Shown: positions 33,770 through 43,203 of the stretch, in pieces
How the letters are laid out: each line of letters opens with the position of its first letter
Numbering within the stretch: the stretch's first letter is position 1
Assembly: GCA_900551115.1 (NCBI GenBank)
Contig: URUY01000016.1
Location: 16,720 to 80,719 of the forward strand
Length of the DNA stretch: 64,000 nucleotides
Origin: an uncultured Lachnospiraceae bacterium
Lineage (GTDB): Bacteria; Bacillota; Clostridia; Lachnospirales; Lachnospiraceae
Reading direction: 5' to 3'
Position numbers and translations under genes: made by a program
Notes under the pieces: model-generated
What the model saw: only the letters and a program-made list of their open reading frames with translations
Databases searched by the model: none
Told to the model about the DNA's origin: nothing

Positions 33770-34492
33770 TCAGATTCCGAATTCTTCAAACAGCTTTTTC
33801 TGAAGCTCTTTATCCTCTGCCATTTTAGCAATTTCATCCAAACGCGACCTTTCAAGCAAAAGCTGTATCAGCCGGTTTACCCTCTGTTCGCCTTGCTCTC
33901 TGCCTTGCTTCCTCCCCTCTTCTCTTCCTTCTTCTCTTCCCCGTTCTATTCCGATATCAAGAATGTTCATCTCCACTGCCTCCCATTCTTCCGATTCTTT
34001 GACTTCTTTTACAATTCTATCCAGATTGCATAGCCGTTCATCACGCACCTCTATCTCCGGGTTATCCAAGCTGGTATTCTTCATATATTGTAACAGACTC
34101 ACCAGTTCTTTGGAACCGTTTTTGCTGGTCATGTTAAGAAAAATCTTTTTAGTTCCGTCCTCCAGCTTTAAATTCTTTACTTCCTCACATTGCTGCGTAA
34201 ACGTATACTTTGCTAAATCTCTTTTAAAAATATCCTCCTGTGTAATAAATATAATTACCGTGGACGGCAGATTCTTATATTTTGTCTCCCTTCCGGCCTT
34301 TAATACAGGCGTATCCAGCAGTCCCTGATAATATCTGGAACGTTTTTTAACTGTTTCTGCATCATCATTGTTTTCCATTTCCATATCAAACTGTCTGCTG
34401 TCCTTAGCTTTTGCCCAGGCGTCCAATCTGATTGCCCGTTTTCCGGATTTGTTCAGCACTACCTGCTCTGCTTTCACCTCCTCCAGTTCCAA
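33770..34492 (-). pseudogene. Rpn/PD-(D/E)XK transposase-like gene, 5' truncated
   Basis: 240 codons encode the middle and C-terminal parts of an Rpn-type recombination-promoting nuclease: R-L-D-A-W-A-K-A then F-D-M-E-M-E (the D...ExE core), R-S-R-Y-Y-Q-G-L-L-D, and a Glu/Arg/Gly repeat helix (G-R-E-E-G-R-E-E-G) near the C terminus. The usual first 50-60 residues are missing. In-frame sequence upstream of the TTG at 34492 reaches a stop at 34535-34537 with no ATG. It is probably a remnant, though TTG initiation cannot be excluded. A terminator still follows. Confidence 0.7.
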
Positions 34493-34647
34493 ATCCCTCT
34501 CGTCCAGAATGATACTGCCCTTATAAATAAATGTTTAAGTGATGTTTTGGCAGAAACTGCCGAATGTGCGAAATGCACGGTATTCAGATATTTTGAATAT
34601 GTTTTTATAATACACTCAATAAATAAAAATGTCAATTCCCTGTAACG

Positions 34648-35133
34648 TCAATTCTTAATTGGCCGTTGCTTTCTTTTTCCGGTAAATTCTTCGGAAACAA
34701 TTTTGTAAACACATACCGCAGCCGCCTGTCTCTCATTAAAAACAACTTTTTCCCCTGACTGATGAGCAAACATCAGGGACAATGCTTCACATTTTTCGGC
34801 AGGGTCCTCTAAAAAGAACACCTCCCCAAAGCCGATAAGGCTGGCAAAATAGTATCCTGCATTACAGGGTGTATCTGTGGTAAGCGGCTCTCCTTCATTG
34901 GCCATTTCAAAGCAAACCTGATTGTTTTTTCTGAGAATATCCAGCTTTTTTCCTTCTTTTGCACTGTGAAAATACAGCTCCAGCAAGCCTTCTTCCGTAA
35001 ATCGGTATCCAAAGCTTAAAGGCACCATATAGGGTTTTCCGTCATCCACCATTGCTACATGACAGGTTTTACACATACGGATAATCTCTTCCATTCCCTG
35101 TCTGTCCGTCACTTCTCTGTCTTTTCTTCTCAT
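34648..35133 (-). CDS. Pyridoxamine-5'-phosphate-oxidase-fold flavoprotein
   Basis: 161 residues. The split-barrel fold is recognisable from the opening M-R-R-K-D-R-E-V-x-D, the segment C-H-V-A-M-V-D-D-G-K-P-Y-M-V-P-L-S-F-G-Y, and S-L-I-G-F-G-E-V. This is the nitroimidazole-resistance (NimA)-like branch of FMN-binding proteins. It may reduce a small molecule. The second ATG (35133) is chosen because AGAGG lies nine bases before it but directly abuts the first. Confidence 0.85.
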   Translation of the reverse strand: MRRKDREVTDRQGMEEIIRMCKTCHVAMVDDGKPYMVPLSFGYRFTEEGLLELYFHSAKEGKKLDILRKNNQVCFEMANEGEPLTTDTPCNAGYYFASLIGFGEVFFLEDPAEKCEALSLMFAHQSGEKVVFNERQAAAVCVYKIVSEEFTGKRKQRPIKN

Positions 35134-35224
35134 CGCCAGCATCCTCTTTAGCTTTAATCTCCTATGCTCTTTTCGGTTCTTTTGTTCTTTTCTGCTCTTT
35201 TCTGCTCTTTCCGGTTATCTCCGT

Positions 35225-36067
35225 TTACTTCTTATGCAGATACTCATAAATTTCCCTTTTTCCTACTCCTCTATCCTTTGCTACCTGTTTCATGGCTTCC
35301 TTGGAATCCATACCGTCCTTTTCATAATATGCCATATGCTCCTCAATACGCATGCTTTCCCAGGAAGCAATAGCCTCCTGCCTTTTTTCCGCCCTGCTCT
35401 TTCCGGCAAGCACCAGCACATATTCGCCTCTCGGGTCTTCTTCCTCATACTTTTTCAAAGCCTCTGAAAGGGTCGTAGGCAATATGGTTTCAAATTTTTT
35501 AGTCAGCTCTCTGCAAAGCGTAATCTTCCTGTCTCCCAAAGTTTGTGACAGCTCTGTCAGTGTCTTTACAAGATGGTGTGGCGCTTCATAGAGAATCATG
35601 GTTCTTGTTTCCTTTTCCAGTTCCTCTAAAATTTCCCTGCGTTCTTTTTTGTCTGCCGGCAAAAAGCCTTCAAAACAGAAACGTCTTGTGGGAAGCCCCG
35701 ACAACGTAAGGGCTGTAATACAGGCTGCCGGTCCCGGCAGACTGGTAACGGTAATCCCAGCTTCCTGGCACATCCGCACCAAAACCTCGCCCGGATCCGA
35801 AATAGCCGGAGTCCCTGCATCCGTAATCAGGGCGATATTTTTCCCTGCCTGCATCTGCCCGATAAGCTGCTCCGCCTTTTCTACTTTGTTATACTCATGG
35901 TAGCTTGTCATGGGCGTATGAATAGAAAATGCCGCTAACAGCTTTCTGCTGTTTCTTGTATCCTCTGCCGCAATCACATCCACCTGATTTAAAGTATCAA
36001 TTACACGAGGCGTCATATCCTGTAAATTTCCTATGGGTGTCGCGCACAAATATAACATTCCTGCCAT
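35225..36067 (-). CDS. rsmI: 16S rRNA 2'-O-methyltransferase RsmI
   Basis: 280 residues, tetrapyrrole-methylase fold. Motifs: L-Y-L-C-A-T-P-I-G-N-L-Q-D-M-T at the N terminus, A-E-D-T-R-N-S, I-T-D-A-G-T-P-A-I-S-D-P-G, and L-P-G-P-A-A. It methylates C1402 of 16S rRNA. In Bacillus rsmI (yabC) lies close to trmN6 (yabB); here trmN6 is about 15 kb away across the accessory block. A short TTTTCTGCTC repeat follows its 3' end. Confidence 0.94.
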   Translation of the reverse strand: MAGMLYLCATPIGNLQDMTPRVIDTLNQVDVIAAEDTRNSRKLLAAFSIHTPMTSYHEYNKVEKAEQLIGQMQAGKNIALITDAGTPAISDPGEVLVRMCQEAGITVTSLPGPAACITALTLSGLPTRRFCFEGFLPADKKERREILEELEKETRTMILYEAPHHLVKTLTELSQTLGDRKITLCRELTKKFETILPTTLSEALKKYEEEDPRGEYVLVLAGKSRAEKRQEAIASWESMRIEEHMAYYEKDGMDSKEAMKQVAKDRGVGKREIYEYLHKK

Positions 36068-36081
36068 GCTTAAACCTCTTT

Positions 36082-36402
36082 CTATTTTTTGTACTTCTTT
36101 TCTATTTTCAAGACATAAACCGCCATAATCGCTATCGTTTCAAAGAAAATGCCAACTACAGAAATCAGTGCATATGGGGTATTCTGTCCTAAAAATAAGG
36201 GAAGACAAAGGATAATGAAAACAATGCCGTAAATACACCACAGTTTTCCCAGTGCTTTATTATACGCCTTTACGTCCGTAACCGAAAGAGGTGGTGTATT
36301 TGCCCAAAAGCCAAATGCTGTTTTCCTTTTGGAAAAACATGCATAAAGTCCAAATCCGATAAATCCGATTCCGATCAAACAACATAATAGAAATGCCAGC
36401 AT
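36082..36402 (-). CDS. DUF3784 family small membrane protein
   Basis: 106 residues with three membrane helices and the conserved N-T-P-P-L-S-V-x-D-V-K-A-Y-N-K-A-L-G-K-L-W segment of DUF3784, a family common in Firmicutes with no known function. Start taken at ATG 36402, six bases after AGGGAGG; the ATG two codons earlier abuts the ribosome site. Confidence 0.8.
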   Translation of the reverse strand: MLAFLLCCLIGIGFIGFGLYACFSKRKTAFGFWANTPPLSVTDVKAYNKALGKLWCIYGIVFIILCLPLFLGQNTPYALISVVGIFFETIAIMAVYVLKIEKKYKK

Positions 36403-36419
36403 AGCCATCCTCCCTCTTA

Positions 36420-36872
36420 TCACAGCATTTTTTCCATTACATAATTGCTTAAGATAATGCCCTGTCTTTCCACCTGCTGCTTCCTTATAGCAGTGTATCC
36501 CCGCTTTTCAAAAAACGGCTTTGCCGTAACGGAAGCATGCGTCACAATTTTCTCTGTGCTTACGCTCTGTTCCAGCCTGTCGTAAATCCTGGTTGCAACG
36601 CCTGCTCCCTGAAAATCCTTGTGGACATACAGCCTGTCCAAATATCCGGCAGCATCAATATCTCCAAACCCGACAATATTCTCATCTTTCACAGCAACAA
36701 CTGTAAAATGCGCCAAAAAAGACCGGTTCCATTCTTCCTGGTCAACCCTGCCCGTTGCCCATGCATTTAATTGTTCTGCCGTATAATCTTTTGCATTGAC
36801 TGTATGAACGGTATCATAAAACAATTCCGTTATCTCCTTACAATCTGAAGGCTTATACTCTCTTATAATCAT
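36420..36872 (-). CDS. GNAT family N-acetyltransferase
   Basis: 150 residues, GNAT fold with Y-V-H-K-D-F-Q-G-A-G-V-A-T as the acetyl-CoA loop, close to the PhnO/YafP group (I-R-E-Y-K-P-S-D at the start, F-F-E-K-R-G-Y near the end). Substrate unknown. It precedes the DUF3784 gene by 17 bases. Confidence 0.88.
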   Translation of the reverse strand: MIIREYKPSDCKEITELFYDTVHTVNAKDYTAEQLNAWATGRVDQEEWNRSFLAHFTVVAVKDENIVGFGDIDAAGYLDRLYVHKDFQGAGVATRIYDRLEQSVSTEKIVTHASVTAKPFFEKRGYTAIRKQQVERQGIILSNYVMEKML

Positions 36873-36908
36873 GTTCCACCCAATATTTTATGTATGTAGT
36901 TTCATTTC

Positions 36909-37169
36909 TTACCAAAATTTATAAGGACATTTATTCTTTCTGACTGCTGCCCGCAGCTCCACATAGCAGCCGCATCCAAGACAGGTCCCCGCTGAAAGCT
37001 TTTCACATGCTTTGCAGATGAGCAGTCGCTTTTCATACAATTCCTCTCCTGCCTTTTCTTCCGGGTCCATCAGCTCCAACACCCTTACAAGCTTGTTTTG
37101 GTAAGCCTCCGCATCATATTCCCGAAGCAGGCATTTTTTACATACCCGCCCTGCCGTCTGCTCCTGCAT
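36909..37169 (-). CDS. DUF6171 family Cys-rich protein
   Basis: 86 residues with a C-x-x-C near the start (C-K-K-C-L-L-R-E), then C-x-x-C (L-I-C-K-A-C-E-K), C-x-x-C-x-C (T-C-L-G-C-G-C) and a final Cys. The spacing suggests two small zinc or iron-sulfur sites. Matches DUF6171, a Lachnospiraceae family of unknown function. It directly follows araD by 11 bases. Confidence 0.78.
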   Translation of the reverse strand: MQEQTAGRVCKKCLLREYDAEAYQNKLVRVLELMDPEEKAGEELYEKRLLICKACEKLSAGTCLGCGCYVELRAAVRKNKCPYKFW

Positions 37170-37180
37170 AAAACCACCCT

Positions 37181-37879
37181 TTACCTGTTCTGTCCGTAAT
37201 AAGCGCCTTCCCCATGCTTTCTGAAATAATGTTTATCCAAAAGCTCCTGGGGTGCAGGCTGTACCTGGGGATTGATTTTTTCCGTGCGTGCTGCCATCTT
37301 GGCTACTTCCTCCAGTACAACGGCGTTATGTACCGCTTCTGCTGCATCCCTGCCCCATGCAAAGGGTCCGTGATTCTTACAAAGTACTGCCGGAACTGCC
37401 TCCGCATCAAGGTTCCGTTTTTTAAATTCATTTACAATCAGAAGACCGGTATTTTTCTCATAGGCTTCATCGATTTCTTCTTTTGTAAGCGTCCGCAGGC
37501 ACGGTACTTCCCCATAAATATAGTCCGCATGGGTGGTCCCGTAGCAGGGAATTGCGCGTCCTGCCTGTGCCCAGCTTGTCGCCCAGGAGGAATGGGTATG
37601 CACAATGCCGCCAATCTCCGAAAATGCCTTGTACAGTTCCAGATGGGTAGGCGTATCCGAAGAAGGATTATATTTCCCTTCCACCTTTTCTCCTTCAAGG
37701 TTCATTACCACCATATCATTAGAGGTAAGCTCCTCATAGGGTACGCCGCTTGGCTTAATCACAAACAACCCTTTTTCTCTGTCTATGGCGCTGACATTTC
37801 CCCATGTAAAGGTAACCAGTCCGTATTGAGGAAGCAGCATATTAGCTTCATACACTTTTTTCTTTAATTCTTCTAACAT
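37181..37879 (-). CDS. araD: L-ribulose-5-phosphate 4-epimerase
   Basis: 232 residues, class II aldolase/epimerase fold. Zinc ligands are visible in V-H-T-H-S-S-W-A and a later His in K-N-H-G-P-F-A-W-G; the phosphate loop is K-P-S-G-V-P-Y. Converts ribulose 5-phosphate to xylulose 5-phosphate in arabinose catabolism. Third gene of the arabinose module. Confidence 0.93.
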   Translation of the reverse strand: MLEELKKKVYEANMLLPQYGLVTFTWGNVSAIDREKGLFVIKPSGVPYEELTSNDMVVMNLEGEKVEGKYNPSSDTPTHLELYKAFSEIGGIVHTHSSWATSWAQAGRAIPCYGTTHADYIYGEVPCLRTLTKEEIDEAYEKNTGLLIVNEFKKRNLDAEAVPAVLCKNHGPFAWGRDAAEAVHNAVVLEEVAKMAARTEKINPQVQPAPQELLDKHYFRKHGEGAYYGQNR

Positions 37880-37932
37880 TTTACCTCCGTCCCTGCCAAA
37901 AATTGCCGTCAGGTATTTTTCAGCCTTTCTCT

Positions 37933-39528
37933 TTACTTCAGATTCTCCACTGCCGCCTGCTCAATAGGAAGCCCTGCCTCGTAACGCTTCATAAAAGCAT
38001 CAAAGCCTTTTACATCATCTGCATCCGGTTTTAGTGTAATCCCTTTGGCATCTGCAAATACTTTTTCGTTCAAATACTGCTCAAGGGTTTCCCCTTCCGT
38101 CCGCTGCTGCATATAAGAAGCCAGCAGGGCAATACCCCAGGCGCCGCCCTCTCCCGCCGTTTCCATTACCGATACGGCAGAATTCATTGCTGCAGCCGTC
38201 ACCTTCTGCCCTACGCCGGGTGTCTTATACAACCCGCCGTGCCCGAACATTCTGTCTATCTTTACATGCTCTTCCTTCAGGAGGATATCCATGCCTGCCT
38301 TCAAAGCGCCAAGTGATGTCAGCAGATGGGTCCGCATGAAATTTGCCAGCGTAAATTTTGCATCCGGCAGCCGCACAAACAGGGGTCTTCCTTCCTGAAA
38401 GCCTGTCACCGGTTCGCCCGAAAAATAATTATAGGCCAGCAGTCCGCCGCAGTCTGCGTCTCCTTCTTCTGCTTTTCCGTAGAGCATGCCGTATAATTCA
38501 TTTTTATCTGCCTTCACACCAAAACCGGCCAGACATTCCGCAAACAGATTTACCCATGCATTCAAATCGGAGGTACAATTGTTGCAGTGTACCATTCCCA
38601 CCAAATCACCGGCAGGAGTTGTCACCAAATCAATCACATCATATACCTTAGAAAGCTCCTTTTCCAGCACCACCATGGCAAAAACCGATGTGCCTGCCGA
38701 AATATTGCCGGTACGCTTTGCCACACTGTTAGTAGCCGTCATGCCGGTTCCCGCATCGCCCTCCGGCGGACACAAGGGAATGCCTGCCTCCAGGTTGCCG
38801 CTTATATCCAAAAGAGCTGCCCCTTCTTTTGTCAGAGCCCCTGCATGCTCTCCTGCCGTCAATACCTTTGGCAGCACTTCTTTTAAGGTAAACGGATATT
38901 TCTTTGCCAAAAGTCCGTCAAACTGCTTGATCATGCGTTCGTTAAAATCACCGGTTTTACTATCCACAGGGAACATGCCGGAGGCATCCCCCACACCCAG
39001 TACTTTTTCGCCTGTCAGCTTCCAATGTACATATCCTGACAGTGTTGTCAGATAATCCACTTCCTTCACATGAGGTTCTTCATTCAGGATTGCCTGATAC
39101 AAATGGGAAATGCTCCACCTCTGAGGAATAGGATACTCCAACAGCTTTGTCAGTTTGGCTGAAGCTTCTGCCGTTGTAGTATTCCGCCAGGTCCGAAACG
39201 GAACCAGCAGCTTTCCTTCCTTGTCAAACGCCATATAGCCGTGCATCATTGCTGAAAAGCCGATAGCGCCTGTTTTTTTCAGTATAATCCCATATTTCTC
39301 TAAAACCTCTTTTGCAAGATTGGCATAGCAATCCTGCAGCCCGCTCCAAATATCCTTAAGCGTATAAGTCCATATGCCGTCTTCCAGTCTGTTTTCCCAG
39401 TCATGGCTGCCTGCCGCCAAAGGGACATTGTCTTCGCCGATTAGCACTGCCTTGATTCTGGTCGAACCAAATTCAATTCCCAGTGATGTCCTGCCTTCTG
39501 CAATCATGCTCTTTATCGCTTCTTCCAT
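37933..39528 (-). CDS. araB: FGGY carbohydrate kinase, probable L-ribulokinase
   Basis: 531 residues. N-terminal sugar-kinase phosphate loop L-G-I-E-F-G-S-T-R-I-K, a substrate region with I-G-F-S-A-M-M-H-G-Y, and a C-terminal nucleotide domain with M-F-G-H-G-G-L-Y-K-T and G-E-G-G-A-W-G. This is the clostridial ribulokinase-like branch rather than the E. coli AraB type; function rests on the neighbours (arabinofuranosidase and AraD). Start ATG 39528 follows AAGGAGG. No arabinose isomerase gene is in this window. Confidence 0.85.
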   Translation of the reverse strand: MEEAIKSMIAEGRTSLGIEFGSTRIKAVLIGEDNVPLAAGSHDWENRLEDGIWTYTLKDIWSGLQDCYANLAKEVLEKYGIILKKTGAIGFSAMMHGYMAFDKEGKLLVPFRTWRNTTTAEASAKLTKLLEYPIPQRWSISHLYQAILNEEPHVKEVDYLTTLSGYVHWKLTGEKVLGVGDASGMFPVDSKTGDFNERMIKQFDGLLAKKYPFTLKEVLPKVLTAGEHAGALTKEGAALLDISGNLEAGIPLCPPEGDAGTGMTATNSVAKRTGNISAGTSVFAMVVLEKELSKVYDVIDLVTTPAGDLVGMVHCNNCTSDLNAWVNLFAECLAGFGVKADKNELYGMLYGKAEEGDADCGGLLAYNYFSGEPVTGFQEGRPLFVRLPDAKFTLANFMRTHLLTSLGALKAGMDILLKEEHVKIDRMFGHGGLYKTPGVGQKVTAAAMNSAVSVMETAGEGGAWGIALLASYMQQRTEGETLEQYLNEKVFADAKGITLKPDADDVKGFDAFMKRYEAGLPIEQAAVENLK

Positions 39529-39595
39529 TTCAGAATCCTCCTTATTCGCTATGTGCCTGCTTCCGGTCACTACCGATGCAGCACACCGCATGCTT

Positions 39596-41098
39596 TTAAA
39601 CCGTTACCTCCAGATGCAGCACGCTGCATGCCGGTATTGTAAATATCAGCTTATTGTCCTCAATTTTACAGCCGTCAAAGCGCTGTGTATGTACCCTGTC
39701 AGGCTCCTCAAATGTATTGTGGGCATGCATTTCACCGGTAAGAATCGTACCGTTTACAGCCTTAAGCTCTGTTTCTGCAAAAACACCTTCGATTTCATAA
39801 TCCTTCTCCACGGAAAGATTATTCAGTGTAATGTGGATTTTACCGTCCTTTCCAAGAGATACTGATTCACTTAAATTGGGAACCCTGCATTCTTCTTCAA
39901 GACCAATCTCTTCCGTTTCCACATAGCTGTCCAAAAGCTCTGCCTCCTGATGGCACTTATACAGGTTGAAAACATGATAGGTCGGAGTCAGAAGCATTTT
40001 TTCCCCTTCCGTTAAAATCACTGCCTGCAGTACATTGACAAGCTGTGCGATATTTGCCATCTTTACCCGGTCACAATGCTTATTGAAAATATTCAGGTTG
40101 ATACCTGCTACCAGTGCATCACGCATAGTATTCTGCTGATAGAGAAAGCCCGGATTGGTGCCCGGCTCACAGTCAAACCACGTTCCCCATTCATCTACAA
40201 TCATGCCGATTTTATAATCCTTATCATATTTATCCATGATGGCGCTGTGATTGTTAATCAAAGTTTCCATATACAGAGTCGTTTTCATGGTCTTATACCA
40301 GGTCTTTTCGTCAAAGTCGGTAGCGCTTCCCTTGTTCTCCCAGCCACCCGGAACAGTATAATAGTGAAGAGACAGCCCGTCCATAAAGCCATGTGCCCTT
40401 CCCGATGAACGGTGCGTGACATCCATAACCTTGTCCGTCCATCCATAATCATCTGCATTTGCTCCGCAGGCAATCCTGTAAATCGGCTTCTCCCAATTGT
40501 AGGTTCTTACATAGGTCTGATAGTGACGGTACAGATTTGCGTAATATTCCGGCAGCATATTCCCGCCGCAGCCCCAGTTTTCGTTACCAACGCCAAAATA
40601 ATCCACCCTGTAAGGCTCTTCATGCCCATTCTGTTTTCTTAATTCTGCCATAGGAGATACGCCTTCAAAGGTCATATATTCCACCCATTCACTCATTTCA
40701 CGTACCGTTCCGCTGCCCACATTACCGTTTATGTATGTCTTACATCCAAGCTGGCGGCAAAGCTCCATGTACTCATCTGTACCGAAGCTGTTATCTTCAA
40801 CCACGCCGCCCCAGTGTGTATTAATCATCCGCTTACGGCTTTCCTTAGGACCAATACCGTCCATCCAATGATATTCATCGGCAAAGCAGCCGCCCGGCCA
40901 GCGTAGCACCGGAATCTGCATTTCCCGAAGCGCATTCACCACGTCATTCCGCATGCCGTTGGTATTGGGAATGGCGGAATCCTCCCCTACATAAATTCCC
41001 TCATAGATGCATCTTCCGAGATGCTCTGAAAAATGTCCCTGCAATTCCTTGTTAATATGGCCTTTTTTGTTGTGTGGGTTTACATAAAGTTTGAACAT
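39596..41098 (-). CDS. Alpha-L-arabinofuranosidase, GH51
   Basis: 500 residues, no signal peptide, so it works on oligosaccharides taken into the cell. The acid/base Glu lies in G-V-G-N-E-N-W-G and the nucleophile Glu in I-V-D-E-W-G-T-W; R-W-P-G-G-C-F-A-D-E-Y-H-W is the GH51 N-terminal mark. Releases terminal arabinose from arabinan or arabinoxylan fragments. Start ATG 41098 is six bases after AAGGAG; three earlier in-frame ATGs lack spacing. First gene of the module. Confidence 0.94.
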   Translation of the reverse strand: MFKLYVNPHNKKGHINKELQGHFSEHLGRCIYEGIYVGEDSAIPNTNGMRNDVVNALREMQIPVLRWPGGCFADEYHWMDGIGPKESRKRMINTHWGGVVEDNSFGTDEYMELCRQLGCKTYINGNVGSGTVREMSEWVEYMTFEGVSPMAELRKQNGHEEPYRVDYFGVGNENWGCGGNMLPEYYANLYRHYQTYVRTYNWEKPIYRIACGANADDYGWTDKVMDVTHRSSGRAHGFMDGLSLHYYTVPGGWENKGSATDFDEKTWYKTMKTTLYMETLINNHSAIMDKYDKDYKIGMIVDEWGTWFDCEPGTNPGFLYQQNTMRDALVAGINLNIFNKHCDRVKMANIAQLVNVLQAVILTEGEKMLLTPTYHVFNLYKCHQEAELLDSYVETEEIGLEEECRVPNLSESVSLGKDGKIHITLNNLSVEKDYEIEGVFAETELKAVNGTILTGEMHAHNTFEEPDRVHTQRFDGCKIEDNKLIFTIPACSVLHLEVTV

Positions 41099-41123
41099 TT
41101 CCATCTCCTTTTCCATCATTGTA

Positions 41124-41521
41124 TCAATTGTTATCCCTTGTGAGATTTTTCACCCAAATATATTTTTTGTATCTCGGATAAATCCATGGAACTTTTATGA
41201 TTTCATCTGCCATAACAATAATATACACCAACATGACCGGCCAATGAAAGACAAAAGTACCTAAAACTGCAAGCGGAAGCGAGAAACACCGCAGCCGCCA
41301 ATTACACTGCCTATAAATAAATTCATTATAAAAGAAATCTGATTTGCAAGCGAAACGGCTGAAACAGCATTTTGTGAAAACCTTCCCAGCATAAGAGCAT
41401 CGGAAGCACCCACCAACGCCAGCATCAGATTTTGCAATGCAACGGGTAACGCTATCGTAATTAATTCTTTACGAAAATATTCTTTTGAATGAGTGTAATT
41501 ATTTTTTTCTGTTTGCATCAT
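41124..41521 (-). pseudogene. MATE-family efflux gene with large internal deletion
   Basis: The first 85 codons are a normal MATE N terminus (E-L-I-T-I-A-L-P-V-A-L-Q-N-L, D-A-L-M-L-G-R-F, N-Q-I-S-F-I-M-N-L-F). After about 41275 the frame shifts, and what follows translates in another frame as a normal MATE C terminus (L-A-V-L-G-T-F-V-F-H-W-P-V ... K-K-Y-I-W-V-K-N-L) with its own stop at 41124-41126. Around 300 middle codons are missing. So this is one gene that lost its centre, not two short genes. Start ATG 41521. Confidence 0.85.
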
Positions 41522-41547
41522 AGAACCTTTTCTCTTTGTACCTATAT

Positions 41548-42195
41548 TTATCCCCACTTGTTAAAATGTATTCTGCTGTCTATATCAATTTCTTTTTGTT
41601 TCACAACATCAGCATTTTCTTTCGTCTTTCCTATTCCAATATAACAAGGAACCAGATAATCCTCCGGAATTTGCATTACTTTCCTTACCCATTCCCCTTC
41701 ATCACCCAATGGAATTCTAAGGGTGCATGCATACCCTTCCGCTGTCGCTGCTAAAAATATATTTTCTATGCTGCACCACATAGATGCAAAACCATTTAAG
41801 TGGGAAAGATTTTCCGGTTTCAGTATATTGGTTTTCTGCTTAAAAACCGGAATTACCATACATGACGCCTCTATCAGCATCCGATATTGCTTCGGTATTG
41901 CATTTTTATAAGCATTTTTCTGACATTCATCTGTCAGATTCCAGTCATGCAGTATCGCATTTACATCCTCATCTGAAAACTCCATGGGAATCTTTTCTAT
42001 GCACTTTAAAGCAACCGCTTTATCCGTTATCACAATAAAATGCCAGTCCCGCATGTGGTCATTGGAAGGCGCTTTGAAACCTGCCGAAAGAATTTTCTTA
42101 ATTATATCCTCCGGTATCGAAACATCTTCAAAATCCCTCATGGTTCTTCTGGTATTAATAACCTTGTAAAAATCCATATTGTCACAAGTATTCAT
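41548..42195 (-). CDS. Nitroreductase family protein
   Basis: 215 residues. FMN-binding opening N-T-R-R-T-M-R-D-F, then A-P-S-N-D-H-M-R-D-W-H-F and the C-terminal G-I-G-K-T-K-E. It should reduce quinones, nitro compounds or similar electrophiles with NAD(P)H. Start ATG 42195 follows AAGGAG. It lies just upstream of the deleted MATE gene. Confidence 0.88.
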   Translation of the reverse strand: MNTCDNMDFYKVINTRRTMRDFEDVSIPEDIIKKILSAGFKAPSNDHMRDWHFIVITDKAVALKCIEKIPMEFSDEDVNAILHDWNLTDECQKNAYKNAIPKQYRMLIEASCMVIPVFKQKTNILKPENLSHLNGFASMWCSIENIFLAATAEGYACTLRIPLGDEGEWVRKVMQIPEDYLVPCYIGIGKTKENADVVKQKEIDIDSRIHFNKWG

Positions 42196-42260
42196 CGTTT
42201 CGCTCCTTCCATTATTGCCGTTCTTATATTCATGAAAACGCCTCCGTAAGCCGGAAGCTG

Positions 42261-43019
42261 TCAGGCTAATATCTTATCGAGTTCCTTAATCATTTCCATA
42301 GATTTAAAAAGCACGGTTTCACAATGTCCTTTTCCGTTAAGACATATTATTTTAGAATTTGGATAATATTTTTTTACATACTTAGCAGACTTCTTCGCCA
42401 GCATTTCATTCGACTTTGTACCATGAAAGAAATATACCATCGTATCAGGCGTATCAATGTTATTTGGTAATTTATAGTTACTCCATGCTTCAATATACTT
42501 TCTGATATTTTCATCAGAAAAATTATCTAATACTTTCAGAAAATCTTCCAAATATTCTTTCGGACAAATACTGCCAGTGGCTTGAACAATTGTTTTTGTA
42601 TCTCTTTTTTGGCTTTTGTGTGTTACTTTCAGATAAAAATTACTCAAAAATGACTTTAAAAGCTTAGGATACGAGGTAATCGGAGCGCCGTCAAAAATTA
42701 ATTTAGTAATATTTAATCTTTTGTTCTGCCAAACATTTGCAGCTATTATTCCACCATAGGAAATTGCATATATTGCATATATACTATTCCCATAGTGAGA
42801 AATATAATAATCCTCTATTTCTTTTGCGGTTTGCTGTAACGAAATAAAATTCTCTTTCTTTTCAGGATTATGTCCCTCAAATATCGGAACGATAATATGA
42901 TATTTATCCTTATAGTACTCTATATACTTATCCCATATCTGATAAGGACACTGAAAACCATGCATAAGGATAATGCTCTTATTTTTCCTATTACCAAATT
43001 CTAAAATTTCCACTGGCAT
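42261..43019 (-). CDS. Alpha/beta hydrolase
   Basis: 252 residues. H-G-F-Q-C-P-Y gives the oxyanion loop; the nucleophile is in A-I-S-Y-G-G, slightly diverged from G-x-S-x-G; a late Asp and His (G-K-G-H-C-E) complete the triad. Substrate unknown. GAGGAGG directly abuts the ATG at 43019, so the GTG two codons on (43013) may be the true start. Codon use is AT-rich compared with the arabinose genes. Confidence 0.8.
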   Translation of the reverse strand: MPVEILEFGNRKNKSIILMHGFQCPYQIWDKYIEYYKDKYHIIVPIFEGHNPEKKENFISLQQTAKEIEDYYISHYGNSIYAIYAISYGGIIAANVWQNKRLNITKLIFDGAPITSYPKLLKSFLSNFYLKVTHKSQKRDTKTIVQATGSICPKEYLEDFLKVLDNFSDENIRKYIEAWSNYKLPNNIDTPDTMVYFFHGTKSNEMLAKKSAKYVKKYYPNSKIICLNGKGHCETVLFKSMEMIKELDKILA

Positions 43020-43164
43020 CCTCCTCTTGTGCAACTTCTAATTTTCATCCTAACAAACTGGCAGTTGTAAGTCTATTACAATTCAATTTAGCTATTAAAT
43101 TCTCAGATTTTCCTTATTTTATGCGGTTCAGCAGTCCACATAATCCATCTAATTAATTCATTTT

Positions 43165-43203
43165 AATGCCACAAATTTAACTTTTTTAATAATTTGTGGC
43201 ATT
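43165..43203. repeat. Perfect 13-bp inverted repeat at the 3' end of the AAA gene
   Basis: AATGCCACAAATT (43165-43177) pairs perfectly with AATTTGTGGCATT (43191-43203) around a T-rich loop. The right arm enters the stop codon of the AAA gene. It may serve as its terminator, but the same arm sequence also occurs upstream of the gene. Confidence 0.75.

Noticed and set aside
41261..41557. Separate short MATE-like protein
   Set aside because: The matching C-terminal piece follows directly in another frame, so it is one deleted gene.
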